Numbered from the stretch's first letter, positions 12,054 through 23,936 are shown. The stretch: 64,000 bases of DNA from Rotaria sp. Silwood1 (GCA_905250075.1 CAJNOP010000286.1:139951-203950), one strand, 5' to 3'. Notes: generated by a model from the letters alone, not told the origin. A program made the numbers and translations.

Positions 12054-13017
12054 CTAAGTGGAACATTAATTTTTACACTATCATCCTCTTTCAGCCTCAT
12101 TATGCGGTCTATAGACACTATGTAAGAAAATTATTTTTATGTCTAAATATTTAATTTTGTACAGTTCTTCAATTTTTACAAGACATAATATCTCATCTTT
12201 TCTTTTCATTTATCTTACACATCAAGAAATGCGAAATGTGTCATAAAGCTTAGAAAATTAGACATCTCTGGTATTATATGTTCTCCCCGACTTGTTTCTC
12301 TTAGTTTCGTTTTTTCCAAACTGCCCCAACTCCATATAGAGAGCGTCACGATGAGAGAGAAAAAAAAGAATCAAAGAATGTAAATAAAGAGAGCAAAAAC
12401 AAAGGAGAGACAAGAAGCGAATACCAAAGACGAATAGAGAGGAACAGAGCGGTAATAGCTGAAGCGATGTGAAGGTATGTGAACAACATGCCTGTAACAT
12501 CTGGGAAATCAGTACATTGACTCTCAGTATTAGAAGCTAGTCTAAAGCCAAAATAAATAGCATATTCAGAACCAGCACAAAAAGATCTATCGTAAAAACC
12601 GTTTCTTGAAAACAAAACTTTTTTTTCAAAAAATTGACCTGTGGTCCCATTCAGCCGTTTTTGTCCAAAAATTTCCTCGTACCCCTACTGGTCAATTTTT
12701 TGAAAAAAATTGTTTTCAGTTTTTTGTACCGGCTCAGAATATGATACTTGTTTTTGCTTTGAATTTACTTTTAATAGTAAGAACCAATGCCCCGAATTCC
12801 CATAGATGCCTTCTTATCGATGCTTTATAACACATTTCACACTTCGTGATGACAAAGAAGGAGGAAAAGAAAAGATGGAATAGTAAGTCTTGTAGCGATT
12901 GAAATGTCATACAAAATTATATATTTACACATGAAAATAGGTCGCTTGCATAATGCATATAGACAACACAATCGAACCAATACACGATGAAAGTGTAAAA
13001 ATTAGTGTTCCACTAAG
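12054..13017. mobile_element. Foldback element with asymmetric arms, about 960 bp
   Basis: The left end CTAAGTGGAACATTAATTTT is the reverse complement of the right end (AATTAGTGTTCCACTAAG). Similarity continues through most of the element, including CATCTTTTCTTTTC, GAAATGTGTCATAAAGC and the inner TTTTCAAAAAATTGACC around a centre near 12670. The left arm is longer because of about 200 bp (12255-12455) with no counterpart on the right. It abuts the preceding element. No coding content. Confidence 0.75.
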
Positions 13018-14074
13018 CAGGCACAAAATGATGGATCTTGAAATTGTTTCCGAATTAGCCTATTTTACCCAGTTTTTAATGCTGATTATGAATTTGAAGT
13101 AAGTTTTCTAATTCGAACAAACATACCGTAGAGATGAGCCAATTATGGAGCACGATTATTGAAAATTGTAGTCATCTAATCACTTTTGAGCTATAGACTA
13201 ATTTTTGCTACCAAGGTAAGAACAATTCGAGTTATATACCAAATGATGCAGAGTTTCAAGGGCTTTCAGAAAATATAATTTTTACTTTGGGACAGAATCA
13301 TTTACTATAGGTTTTAGCCGAAATACTAGAAAATCCACATATTTCCCAACTCACATTTTTACCTGTATATTGAGCTTATCATTTGTTAGACAGTATTGTG
13401 AAATTTTTAAAATAAGTCAGTTTTATAGAGAAAACATTTCTACATCTTTTGAGATGCGTCCGATCTCAAACCGATGAACTATTGCGGGGAAAAATGAAGA
13501 ATACTATAAGTACAAAGAAACGTCACTTTTTGGCATAGGGTACTCACACCCATGATACTTGTATACTTTACTGTATTTCATAAGAATGTCAGAAAGATCT
13601 GATATTTTGGATTTAAGAACTCCTAATCATAGTCTATCATCTTAGATAGTTAAATTGAAAATCAAAAATTTATCGGCGGACAGCTTGGCCGGTGCTTTTG
13701 AGGAACCTCTCTTAAGAGTTTTCCTCAGGAAAATCATGCTTTCGAAAAAGCCGAAATCGAGATTTTGTCATAGGAATATTTTCCATGTTTTTCTCTCTCA
13801 GAATATGTATAGATTTTTGAAAATCCGTCTTGTTTCAAGAACCTTACACCCAAAACTTCTTGTACCCTACCACCATGTTCCACTAGTGTGAAATTATGTC
13901 TTAACCGAGAAACGGGTAAAAAATATCATCTGAAAATCTCAGATAGCGTTGGGTAGTGGAGTTTGCTATACCTTCTTAAGATTTAAAAGCGATCCATTGA
14001 GTATACTCCATGTTGAAATCAGTTTTCAGAGATTTCGACGAAAAACCAACTTCTAAAACTTCTTTTGCGTTTTT
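13018..14074. other. Non-coding region
   Basis: No recognisable gene. A short open frame at 13655-13891 has no family-like motifs and I do not support it. Confidence 0.4.
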
Positions 14075-14135
14075 GGGTGTGGGTGTGGGTATATCATTAA
14101 ACAGCACCCACACCCACGCCCACACCTACACCCAA
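14075..14135. repeat. Telomere-like G-arm/C-arm pair
   Basis: G-arm GGGTGTGGGTGTGGGT, 15-bp spacer ATATCATTAAACAGC, C-arm of ACCCAC units. A very compact hairpin. Confidence 0.85.
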
Positions 14136-14458
14136 AGCTCAGTCATGTGGCTGTAGTGAAAGCACTCCATTTTGACGTGACAACGGAGGAAATATTGGCT
14201 CAAACGATGAAAGCAGTCAACAGTAGGGATGTCAGGGTTCTCGTTCCTTGCAGTTGCTTCTCAAGTCAAGCCTTCAGTCACATTGTCTATTTTAAGCAGA
14301 ACCTAGCTAGATGCGGAATTAATGTGTGGTATTTGCAAGTGTGGCCTCTTGGCAACAGCCCGGACACAATTTGGCCACGATTCGAGGTTGTGGAAACTGC
14401 AAGAAGACAACGACTCCAAACACACGTCGAAACTAACAGTCCACTGGAAAATGAGTAA
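14136..14458 (+). other. Unidentified open frame abutting a telomere-like pair
   Basis: About 105 codons are open from the edge of the C-arm to a stop at 14458, with clearly higher GC than the surroundings. The translation has mixed, protein-like composition (for example VTTEEILAQTMKAVNSRDV and WPRFEVVETARRQRL). There is no in-frame ATG near the 5' end. It may be an exon or a truncated gene end captured next to the array. I do not recognise the family, and it could also be chance. Confidence 0.3.
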
Positions 14459-14496
14459 TAATAATAATAATAATAATAAGGTATTTCACATGCTTC

Positions 14497-14665
14497 GAAG
14501 AAGGGAATGCAAGGCAAACTGTTGTGTCAGTATTACTCAGCAGAGGATGGAAGAAAAACAATAAAAGAAAAAAGATAGCATATATTTCATAGAAGGGACT
14601 ACGAAGCGAATCGTCATGTTAATATTACTCAGCAGTGGACGAAATAAAAACGAACGATAAGAAAT
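14497..14665. repeat. Two-copy degenerate tandem duplication
   Basis: Units of about 85 bp at 14493-14575 and 14580-14665 share GTATTTCA, a GAAGGGA...CGAA core, TATTACTCAGCAG and the GGA..GAA..AAAA tail. A (TAA)8-type microsatellite lies just before it at about 14456-14480. Confidence 0.5.
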
Positions 14666-14696
14666 AAAAAAAGAGAACAAATGTCTATTGGAGTGA

Positions 14697-14812
14697 GTGC
14701 GTGTGAGTGGGTGTGGGGTGTGGGTATGGGTGTGTGGATGTTAATCTTACTTTTATTCATAGGCACACCCACATCAACACCCACGTCCCACACCCATCCA
14801 CACGCCACCCAT
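14697..14812. repeat. Telomere-like G-arm/C-arm pair
   Basis: G-arm about 14697-14740, spacer TTAATCTTACTTTTATTCAT, C-arm about 14763-14812. The spacer resembles that of the pair at 57654. Confidence 0.8.
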
Positions 14813-14904
14813 TAACACATATTCTTTAACTGAGCATGATTCAAACCAGTTTTGTCATTTGTAAAATTGTTTGTTACAGTTGCTAATTATTCATATTTAA
14901 CTTA

Positions 14905-15915
14905 TGGTTTTACGAGAAACGGTAGATGTATCTTAATTTCATGTAAAAACTCCTCAACATAATCAATATGAACATTATATGAGAATACACGATGATAGAC
15001 GAATTCTGATAGTTATTATTATTATTATTATCAGTTGGTTGTCTTTGTTGTTTACGGACTTCAGGACTATGATTAATTATCATTAGTTCAGTCAATGATG
15101 GAAAAGCTCAAGCAATGAGATTAAAAACGCCATGTTGAAATGGGCATATGTCGAATACCGACAAATCTTTGACGGTAGTAAATATTCCACCTGGAAAAAC
15201 GTTAGTGGCACCATCCATATACTTCACCGTGAATGAAAGCGAAAAAGAGATCACAAATTCCAGCTGCATTGGGAAAAGGCTTAACCCAACAGTTGATTTG
15301 AGACCACCTGCTATTACTGATTGAACGCTGAACACCATCAGTGGTTTGCATAGAAGCTCCATTAGGAATCACGTTAGATGTATGAATATAAAAAGTAAAT
15401 GTATATTCAATCGAAACATATAAGTGAGAATATCATTTTCGAGATGATTTTCGTCAATGAATGGTATTCGATTTCTTATAGTAAGACATAAAGTGAGTTT
15501 TTCTAAGTTTGATATCCGACGAAGCAGTGACACGATTCGATTGTCATACAAATATATTGATCGATAAGATTTTAATGAAAATCATTTAAGATAAATGTAG
15601 ATAATTGACCAAGACGTCCATCTAGTAAAGCAAGACAATCGTCAAAATTCGACACAGTAATACCCAAATTGAGAAGAATGAATGAATAACAAGTATTCAA
15701 AGGTAAACTATGAAGTGATAATGAAGGTTGATAAAATCTAGAGATACCAAAATCCAATGTAGTTAGCTTTGCATCTAAAGCAAAGATCTTAGCATAAACA
15801 TTTTTGCTCAAATCATTTGTTAATATTGATGATGATGGATCTTTTCTAAACCGAAGAGAAAGATGTGTGATTCGTTGTTTGAGTAAGCGAACAAAAGGTG
15901 AATCATTTAAAAAAA
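14905..15915 (-). pseudogene. Decayed F-box/LRR-type gene
   Basis: Four consecutive blocks on the minus strand read as one leucine-rich-repeat protein of the bdelloid F-box-like family. They begin at about 15905 with FVRLLKQRITHLSLRFRKD and SKNVYAKIFALDAKLTTLDF, then YDNRIVSLLRRISNLEKLTL, PFQHGVFNLIA, and TELMIINHSPEVRKQQ followed by an Asn run. They lie in different frames. Stops or frameshifts fall at about 15570, 15370, 15105 and 14990, and the segment between the first two blocks is shortened. The N-terminal F-box is missing. The Asn run coincides with a (TTA)n microsatellite at 15013-15034. It cannot encode a full protein. The intact relative in this window is at 44670-46442. Confidence 0.65.
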
Positions 15916-16573
15916 AATAGGCACACTATGAATTAATAAAATTATTCACATAGATTGTTAATACTTTTGTTTAAAACAAACAATCTTCACATGTTTCATC
16001 ACAATCAAATGCTTTAGAATCTTGATAAATCTATGATTCCGTTGTATCAAATCGATGAAAGACTCAAAACTTTTCAGATCATTTCGTCTGTTTCAAGTGT
16101 TTAGAATTTAAAAAAAGAAAGCTGCATCGAAAAAAAATTCAATATTTAAAAAATCTGAATGAGGTTTAGTTTATCGTTTTTAGGATACCCTTTCTCCTTC
16201 CATGATATCTGAAGAGCGGCTTCTTAGAAAAAATTGAAATTTTCAAAGCAAGTAGATCTTGATAAATAGAGCAAAAGCTGTCATAGATTCAAAGTTTCCG
16301 GATGCTGTCTTCGATGATATGCTGGGACTACAATTACGAAAAATGGCCCCAATTTTCGCCCTCGTTTCTGCAAGACGCTATGTTTGATCCAGCTAAAATT
16401 TATTTATAGATACTAGACACTGTTTGGGATGTTCTTTTTCTTTTGTTTCCTTTTATTTTTTGTCCTAAGAATGAAAAAACCAAAAAGATCAAAGGTACTC
16501 TAACAACCATACGTATTCTTGAACAGAGCTTTTATTGTAAGAACTACAAAAAATCAACAGAACAATATTTTTT
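15916..16573. other. Non-coding region
   Basis: No gene or clear repeat recognised. Confidence 0.4.
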
Positions 16574-16716
16574 GGGTGTGGCTGTGGCTGTGTGTGTAGA
16601 TGTGAGTATGGGTGTGGATATGGATGTAGATGAATGTGGGCTGAGCTAAGGCAGACATCCGCACCTCACCCCACACCCACACCCACATCCCACACCCACA
16701 CGCACACCCACATCCA
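16574..16716. repeat. Telomere-like G-arm/C-arm pair
   Basis: G-arm about 16574-16640 is degenerate (GGGTGTGGCTGTGGCTGTG, then GTAGATGTG variants). A short spacer follows, then C-arm 16658-16716 (CCGCACCTCACCCCACACCC and CCCACATCC variants). Confidence 0.8.
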
Positions 16717-17349
16717 ACCTACAGAGAGCTCCTTTCTATAGTTTTTGACTAGATGCTGGGTGCTTTTTCTAGGTAAAAACTTCAAAAATCGACCGATCCT
16801 TTGTAAACATTACGTTTTACCTAAAAAAAAACGGGTAGAATCTAGTGAAAAATTTTGGAAAGTGGTTCTTTGTATATTTTACAACACGCCCTTTCATTTG
16901 GGCGAATCAGAAAAGTTGTTCGAGATAAATGGGTATCCGAGATCCAGGACATGGCTTTCTGGAAGTCAGTCTCGAAAGTTCCAACAGCACAAGGGACTAT
17001 CAGATTCGGAATCAGCATGCTCGATTATGTGCTGTCCACCAAGTTTTAGCTCAAAACCGAATTATCAGTTGGGATAGCTTTCTTGTAAGTTCATCTCCTC
17101 TAATTTTGATCGAAGAAACTTGCCAACTACATTTTCGTGTTCAGCTTGGTATGAGTCGAAGAAATTTATGAATTAAGACATGCTAACTTTACATGTGTAA
17201 ATACTTTCAAAACTTTAGCATTTAAAAAATGCAGAAGCCATTTACAGAAAAATTATGATCCTATATGGAAAAACAATTCATTTAATGAAAAAAAGCTTTG
17301 AATTCCACACATGTTCAAGTGAATCCCAATACTTTTTAATGAAACATTC
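16717..17349. other. Region with unsupported short frames
   Basis: Overlapping open frames of 60-110 codons occur at 16745-17171, but none shows family motifs, a good start context or a splice structure. I see no supported gene. Confidence 0.35.
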
Positions 17350-17846
17350 TTAGCTTTTACACTTTGATAAAAGAAAAAAAATGAAACTTAAACCGAAACA
17401 ACCTCCACATCCACAACTTGTTCCAATAATTATTGTTTTTGTCTTGCTTCCATGTTTGTTAGATGATGTGGTGGTTGTTCTAAAGGGGCGCCTAGTAGTA
17501 GTTGTAGTAATTCTTCTTCTAGTAGTAGTTGTAGTAATTCTTCTTCTAGTAGTTGATGGTTTATAATTAAGTGCAAAAATCAGTTTTTTCAACGGACTAT
17601 AACTTGTATCTGTAACGTTATTTGACTCTAGCACCATGAGCTCCTGAATCGTTTGACCTGATAATGAATTATTTCTCATAAGAGAAACATTAACTTGCCT
17701 AAGATCGACGGAACTAATATCTCGAAATTGTAGTGCTGTGAGGAGAGAAAGACAAATGAAAGATCAAAACACTATTTTTTTTTGATAAACTTGAAATACT
17801 CACATTCAATAAAGCAAATGAGGACGATGACGAAGAAATCTTTCAT
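17350..17846 (-). CDS. Small secreted or membrane-anchored Thr/Arg-repeat protein, two exons
   Basis: Exon 1 (17804-17846) encodes MKDFFVIVLICFIE, a signal-peptide-like start. Donor GTGAGT and acceptor CTCCTCACAG define a 68-bp intron, and exon 2 (17350-17735) continues in frame for 142 aa in total. The mature part has N-glycosylation-type sites (NVS, NNS, NVT). Two tandem copies of a roughly 9-residue TTRRRITTT unit plus a variant occupy about residues 76-100; the DNA shows matching 27-30 bp direct repeats at 17494-17548. The C-terminus is a short Cys/Gly-rich hydrophobic segment (SCGCGGCFGLSFIFFLL) with a basic tail, so type I membrane anchoring is likely. The function is unknown; it has a mucin-like stalk design. 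The start is chosen because it supplies the signal sequence and the splice keeps frame. Confidence 0.65.
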
Positions 17847-17959
17847 TTCGAGCGTCAATAACAATGAAAATAGCTGTTGTTTAACGGAACTCTTTTAATT
17901 GGTGAATAACTAAAAAAAAAGAATTTCTTTTTACAGTTTATATAGGCTACAAATTATTT

Positions 17960-19345
17960 GATAAGTAAAACTATTAAAATGCTAAGTTGGTGTTTGCTAA
18001 GTAAAATTTCTACATGCTCAGTAAAAAAATAGAATCGCTAAGTAAAAATTATTATTACTGAGTAATTTCCAGTAAATGTAAAGTACGATTATCGGAGATA
18101 AGAAAAATTTTTTATAGTACTATAATGTATATATTGTTTTCTCTTGCTTTCCTTCTGTCATCGTTTGACTGGTATCGTGATATTTATGTCTACATTCAAT
18201 TTCGAATTCACTCCAATCTCGGATGTTCACATTGAGTTAGTCCATTGTTGGATTGAGAAAATTTTTTTATTAAAATCTTCATCACTCTCAAGATATATGT
18301 TGGATTGAAATTCTCATTGATGAACTATGATGGAGCAATGGTACTTCGTATATTAAAATCATCAATGCAGAACCTACGTTCGAATTTGAACTCTAATGGA
18401 TAGTTTTCCTAAAAAACGGTTCTTCTGTAGAGATTTACGTAGAGGTTCACGAATGTTACTTAAATTTGTATATCGACCATTGTGTTTTCGAGAGTATCAT
18501 TGCTGCAAGGCCATTTATCAACAAGAGTTTTCGATTTAACATTTCTCTTAAGAGTAGTTGAGGTTTAATTACAACAAATTCCTCAATCCGACGTTGAACC
18601 AGTCCAAAGTGAGCATCCGAGATTGACGTAGGCGGATCTAATATTGAAGTGACTCCAACACTGGATGCTGACACACATATATATCAGTTATAGATTCCTT
18701 CGTTCTGATGTAGGCGCCTGTTTTCTTAGAAAATGCTCTAGTACAATCCTATTTGTTTTTCTCTTGCTATGTCTTTTACATAAGATTTGTATTGCTTTCT
18801 CCAGATGTCTCTTCTGTCTGGCACTTTTCGGTACGCTCTTTCCCTCGTTTTCTTGTATACTTCTACTGATCTGTCATTGAAAGTTTACATTGAATTAAAA
18901 AACTAAAATACAGCAACGCGTCGGAATGAAAAAAACCGACTTTACGATTCTCCAAGCTTCTTCAAAAAATATATTTGTAAAAATATTTTAGTCATAGTTA
19001 TTAGGTTGAAGTTTTGTAAAACACCTCTATCAGCAAAGGATATACTTATCGATAAAAAAACAAAACAAGAACGACAACGAAAAACAACAAAAGCTCTATT
19101 TATACAATAAATGTACAATTAACTTTTTCACTTAGATATTCATATCATTTTACTTAACAAAAATTATATATTTACTTAGCGACTTACAATATTTTATTAA
19201 GAAAATCAAACTGTTTTACTTAGAATTTAAATAAAAAACTTAACAAAAATACTTTTTTTACTTACAATTTTTTTCAATAACTTACCTAGCAAAAATTAAA
19301 TTTTTTATCTAGCTTTTATTTACAATTACTTAGCACTTAAATAGT
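17960..19345. mobile_element. Candidate large foldback element with CTAAGTAAA arms
   Basis: The left end (17960-18080) has repeated CTAAGTAAA / TCAGTAAA units. The right end (19135-19345) has many reverse-complement units (TTTACTTAG, TTACTTAAC, TTTACTTAC). The interior 1 kb shows no transposase. A 72-codon frame on the minus strand (18456-18674) is of unknown meaning. The arrangement mirrors the TTTACTTTA-bounded elements at 9.7-12 kb. Confidence 0.45.
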
Positions 19346-19718
19346 AGCCGTTTATATATAGAATACACACACATGTACGTTGAATATAAGAACTTTCCTT
19401 TTTTGGCTGTTATCAGTTGTTACAAAGTTGAAAAATTCCAAATTAATCATAGAGTATACAGAAAGGAAGTGAAGACAGGTACTCGAATTATTGATATCAC
19501 AACAGAAGTTGACTTTATCGCAGGGCAGCCACGAGAAAAGAAGTGAATATTTATGACAGAAAGTAAGTTTGCCGCTCAGATTCCGTGGAAAAAACTAGTT
19601 ACTTTTTAGCTTTTTTTACTGCTTAATCGAAAATTTAAATCAGCGCATGAAAACTTAAATAGAAATGATAACCTATTATTACGATGTCGAAAACCTGACC
19701 CAGTAGTTTGTCTGTTAT
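19346..19718. other. Non-coding region
   Basis: AT-rich, nothing recognised. Confidence 0.4.
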
Positions 19719-19936
19719 GAGGGTGTGGGTGTGTGGGTGTGGATGGGTGTGGAGGTGGGGGTGTGGGTGTGGGTGTGGGTGTGGGTGTGGGTGTGAGTGT
19801 GTGAGTGTGGGTGTGGGTGTGATGGATGTCGGTGTTATAGAACACAACATCAACACGTACCCATACCCACACACTCACACCGCACTGACATCCACGCTCT
19901 CACCCCACACCCACACACTCACGCCACACCCACACC
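19719..19936. repeat. Telomere-like G-arm/C-arm pair, long
   Basis: G-arm 19719-19832 with many GGGTGT units, spacer of about 22 bp around TATAGAACACAACA, C-arm 19856-19936. Apparent Cys/Gly or Thr/His/Pro frames here are repeat artefacts. Confidence 0.9.
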
Positions 19937-20368
19937 CGAAAACACAAAAGGTGCAACATTAGATAGTACCTTTGCTTGCACCATTTTTGCGTACTTATGC
20001 TCTGTCCGTGTGACGTAACGCGCACTCGATGTTACAGATTTGGTAACACACCAGTTCGCGCATATCATGCGTGATATCTCGCGCACCAATGCGCACATGA
20101 TGTACACGCACCAATAGCGCACAGCGTAACAAGGGTTGTTAACCAACATTTGTTGCACGATCACGATCGGTAGGGTAGTGACTAAAAAGAAGATGAATAT
20201 GCGTATGAAAGATATTTGTACATATTAAAAAATTGACGAGAAATATAAAAATAAATTCATTTTGAAATTTTAAAATAAAAAACCGATCGAAATGATAAAC
20301 AACACAAGGCATCAACAAGTAGCTCGACTCTGGTCAATGTCTGAAGGAATTTTCGTCTTCTATTTGAT

Positions 20369-20697
20369 GTGCTAAGTGACAAAAAAGAGTTAGTTATTGG
20401 ACCAGGCAATACTCTTGTCTCACAGTTATTCTCTTTGTCACACTTTATCGTTTTGTTCATTCCGTTTAGGTGGTACTCTCAAACTTGGAAACCTAGCTGG
20501 AAGCGATATCTTTTGCTTGCATCATACTTTACTTCATTTATTTCTCAACTAATTAGTTTCATGCTCTATGTTTTACCTTTATCGTTCTACTCTACCGAAT
20601 AGCGTGCCACTAAAATCGGTCGATGGACGTCGAATTTCTTTCGATATAATCGACCAATTCCGACAATAACAAGAGAATTAAATACAACATACTAGAT
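20369..20697 (+). pseudogene. Possible 3' fragment of a GPCR-type gene
   Basis: The frame reads a basic linker (WYSQTWKPSWKRY), a hydrophobic segment (LLLASYFTSFISQLISFMLY) then VLPLSFYSTE. This resembles TM7 plus the start of helix 8 of divergent bdelloid receptors. It is followed by TAG at 20600-20602, yet the same frame continues with a basic tail (RATKIGRWTSNFFRYNRP) to a second stop at about 20693. TM1-TM6 are not present upstream. It is best read as a truncated copy with a nonsense codon; homology is by eye only. Confidence 0.35.
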
Positions 20698-21339
20698 CAA
20701 GAACAAATATTGAGACTATTTCAAAATTCTATGACATTTTTTCAAATAAATCTATGTTGTGTTAAGGATTTCTTTCGTTCAAAACAATGAATGATTTTTC
20801 AATAGTAGACAGATATTACAAAACTATCCTGTCTGATTTGACAGTTCGCTGTGAAGAAGACGTGCGAGACATGTTTGTATAGCAATCAAACTTAAATAAA
20901 AACATCATATCTATACAGAATATTGTCGTATTATTTTTTTTATATGTCGACAAAAAGTACACGTGATTGAAAACGATTCATCGCCATCTGATTATTATTG
21001 AAAACTTTTCACTCATTGATAAGAATCTACAAATTATATTGAAAAAGAATCTGTGAGAAAAAATATCTTTTATTCAAAACAAATGTAAAAACTCATAGTC
21101 ATGTAAATATTTTTGTTAAAATATAATGAATTTGTCTTGATTTTATTCCTATGTCAAATATTTCTATAGAAACCTCTTCGAGACATGAAGGCCACAAGAA
21201 ACTAAAAAGAAAGAACGTGGGATACGAAATATCATTTCTTCTTCAACACGTGTGAAACTTCGCATATTGATAAGAATGATAAAGTACATTTTACTGTTAA
21301 AAAAACGATATCATTTAATAAAAGAAACCATTTATAATA
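20698..21339. other. Upstream region of the secreted 318-aa protein gene
   Basis: AT-rich, no gene recognised; presumably contains the promoter of the gene starting at 21340. Confidence 0.4.
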
Positions 21340-22296
21340 ATGAAGAATTATTTACTGTGTGTTATTTTATTCTTATTTTTGTTAATTTGTTCGATTTCTT
21401 CGGAATGGATAACAATCAATGATTATTCTGTAACAACATGGAATGAATATACTGCAGATCGTCCAAAGACATTAACTACATTTAAAATCAGTAATTATCC
21501 ACCAAAATATGTCAGGTCATTAAATAACCGAATAGACACTTATACGTATGATAAAAATAATGAAATTATTTATTTTATAATGGACCAAACACTTTATGGA
21601 ATTTCGAAATTTTTTAAATATAATTTAAAAACCAATCAAATTGATCAAACAGAACAAATTCAACCTTTTATGATTGATCGTATACAATTTAATCCAATAA
21701 GTAATCGATTATATGCAATTATACATGATTCAACTCGACGAAACTATTATTTAGTAGAAGTTGATACAGAAACACTACAAATAAAAAAACAAATCATGCA
21801 ACTTTCTGATCGTATTTCACCAATGCCTGGAAGTTATTTTAATTCTCAAACACAATTATTTACTTATCATGCTTATGATTTTCAACAAGATCATACTGTA
21901 TTAATTACATTAGATTTATCAGATAATGCAACAAAAATATTTGTTGGATCAAAACAATTTGATTTCAATGTTTATGGTTTTGGTTATATTCAACCAGATA
22001 GTTTAGTTGCATTATGGCAATATAGTATTATAACACCAATGGTTGCGATCAAAATAGATGAGCAAACGGGACAACAAATCAAAAATGTAACTATAACACC
22101 TAATGGTGTTAGAATTGCTCAAGGTTATAAACCATTTTCCATGGATTTTCAAAATAAATTATTTTATGTTTTGTCATGGACAGAAGATTTATCAGCAACA
22201 TATATTTCAAAAATTAATATGGAAACAATGAATGTTCAAATAACAGCAATTAAAGGACAAATTATTAAAGATTATATTTTTTATAAACGAGAATAA
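21340..22296 (+). CDS. Secreted protein of unknown function, beta-propeller-like repeats
   Basis: A single exon of 318 aa. Residues 1-22 (MKNYLLCVILFLFLLICSIS) form a clear signal peptide. The mature part shows spaced motifs typical of beta-propeller blades: an aromatic-rich strand, then a Y/V-x-x-D/N-x-x-T turn, for example YNLKTNQIDQTEQI, VEVDTETLQIKKQI, IKIDEQTGQQIKNV and INMETMNVQIT. That suggests four or five blades and an extracellular binding role. No catalytic motif and few cysteines are visible. ATG 21340 is preceded by an A-rich context. Possible poly(A) signals (GAATAAAA) lie 30-40 bp after the stop. Strong AT codon bias matches the local genes. I do not recognise a named family. 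Confidence 0.75.
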   Translation: MKNYLLCVILFLFLLICSISSEWITINDYSVTTWNEYTADRPKTLTTFKISNYPPKYVRSLNNRIDTYTYDKNNEIIYFIMDQTLYGISKFFKYNLKTNQIDQTEQIQPFMIDRIQFNPISNRLYAIIHDSTRRNYYLVEVDTETLQIKKQIMQLSDRISPMPGSYFNSQTQLFTYHAYDFQQDHTVLITLDLSDNATKIFVGSKQFDFNVYGFGYIQPDSLVALWQYSIITPMVAIKIDEQTGQQIKNVTITPNGVRIAQGYKPFSMDFQNKLFYVLSWTEDLSATYISKINMETMNVQITAIKGQIIKDYIFYKRE

Positions 22297-23619
22297 TCTC
22301 CAAATGAAATATTCTTCTTTATTTAAGAATAAAAAAAGAATCTGTTTGATTCAATATATCATAAAGAATTTATTCGTTGGATCGAAGTCTATGTATAAAC
22401 TAAATTAATTTAAACACATAACAATATAATTCTAATCTGTCTGATCATAAGAATATTGTTATGAAAAATCAAATTCATCACAAAATTCTATCTAACTTTT
22501 CTAATTGATGAAAACTAGCGTATACTTATCGAAACAACCAGATGAAGACGAATAACATTTTTTTTATTTCTTCTTTTTTCAAAAAGAAACAAAACAAAAG
22601 TCAAAGAAATATAATCAATAACAAAAAAGTTGATATAATTATACCAATGATTAGCCATGTTCCCATCCGGAGACAACATCAGCACAATCAAACATGTCAT
22701 TAACCCATTTCATATCGATAACTTTATTTGATATATGAGCTACATGTATAATTTTGTACGAAAATCGTTTACGATTTTAAAAACCATAGTGTAGATTGTG
22801 GTTTTTGCTCGTGAGCTCGTTTATTCCAACAAAAAGAAAATCACGTATACATCAAAGGAGAAAAACGAGAGAAAGAAAAGAATAAGAACGAGAACAAGAT
22901 TTATGAAGATGTGAAGAAAAGAAAAGAAGGAGGACGACGCATATATATATATACGTGTGTTGGAAATAACCCAATGACATACACAAGAACAGATAGGGAA
23001 AAGTCCAAGATCTGCTAACAATATCATACAGTTTCGATGGAATGAACTGGAGAATCCCCACATCAACACATAGCAGCTAAGTTAATACACTCATCGTTTT
23101 TTGATGAATATGTAATAATGATCAGAAGAATTAGAATAAAATGCCACCAAGACATGTTTTTCTATTCATAGGACACGTTTCGATTAATTCTGATACTAAA
23201 AGACAACACCTAGACAAATTATTCACCCTTCAACAATTCTTCTCAAATGGACATTAATGATGTATTTAAATACCTATACACTGAGGACTTCAAAATCAAT
23301 TTTAAATATTTTGTCGGATGGCATTCACTTTTTCCAAATGCCAGGGTACACTTTCTTAGCACGTCCATTGTTACGGTGATAACATTGACGTTTTTTTTCC
23401 ATCCAAACAAACAAAAAGGTATGATAGATCTTTGTTTTCGAAAGAAAAATACGGTTATCTTTTGATCATTGTTAATTACGGAAAAACGGAAAAGATGGGA
23501 AGAAAGTAAGAAAGAGTAAGTGCACTAGCATTTGATATGCTAACTTAGACTAATTGTTAATAACTTTCGGAGAGTATAATCATTAAACTTTTCAAGAAAA
23601 TTGAGACAATGAAAAAAAT
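22297..23619. other. Intergenic region
   Basis: Purine-rich stretch at about 22850-22940. Short open frames lack protein-like features. No supported gene. Confidence 0.4.
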
Positions 23620-23936
23620 GTGGGTGCGGGAGTGGGTGTGCGTATGCGTGTGAGTGTGAATGTGCGTGTGGGTGTGGATGTGTGGGTGTGGGTCTGGGTG
23701 TGAGTGTGGGTGTGGGTGTGAGTTTAGGTATGATAATAAGATTCACACCGACACCCGCGCCCACATCCCACATCCACCCACCCATACACACCCACAGCCA
23801 CAGCCACATTCACACTCACACCCACACCCACGCCCACCCACACACACCCACACCCTCACCCACACACACCCACCCACACACCCATACCCACCCACCCACC
23901 CACCCACACCCCACATCCCATACACACCCACATCCA
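23620..23936. repeat. Telomere-like G-arm/C-arm pair, long
   Basis: G-arm 23620-23728 is degenerate (GTGCGGGAGTGGGTGTG and similar), spacer AGTTTAGGTATGATAATAAG, C-arm 23745-23936. It lies 80 bp beyond the stop codon of the TIR-NACHT gene, inside its likely 3' UTR or terminator zone. Confidence 0.9.

Noticed and set aside
16745-17171. Possible gene of about 110 codons on the plus strand
   Set aside because: Three overlapping frames of similar length, none with motifs, signal peptide or splice sites.
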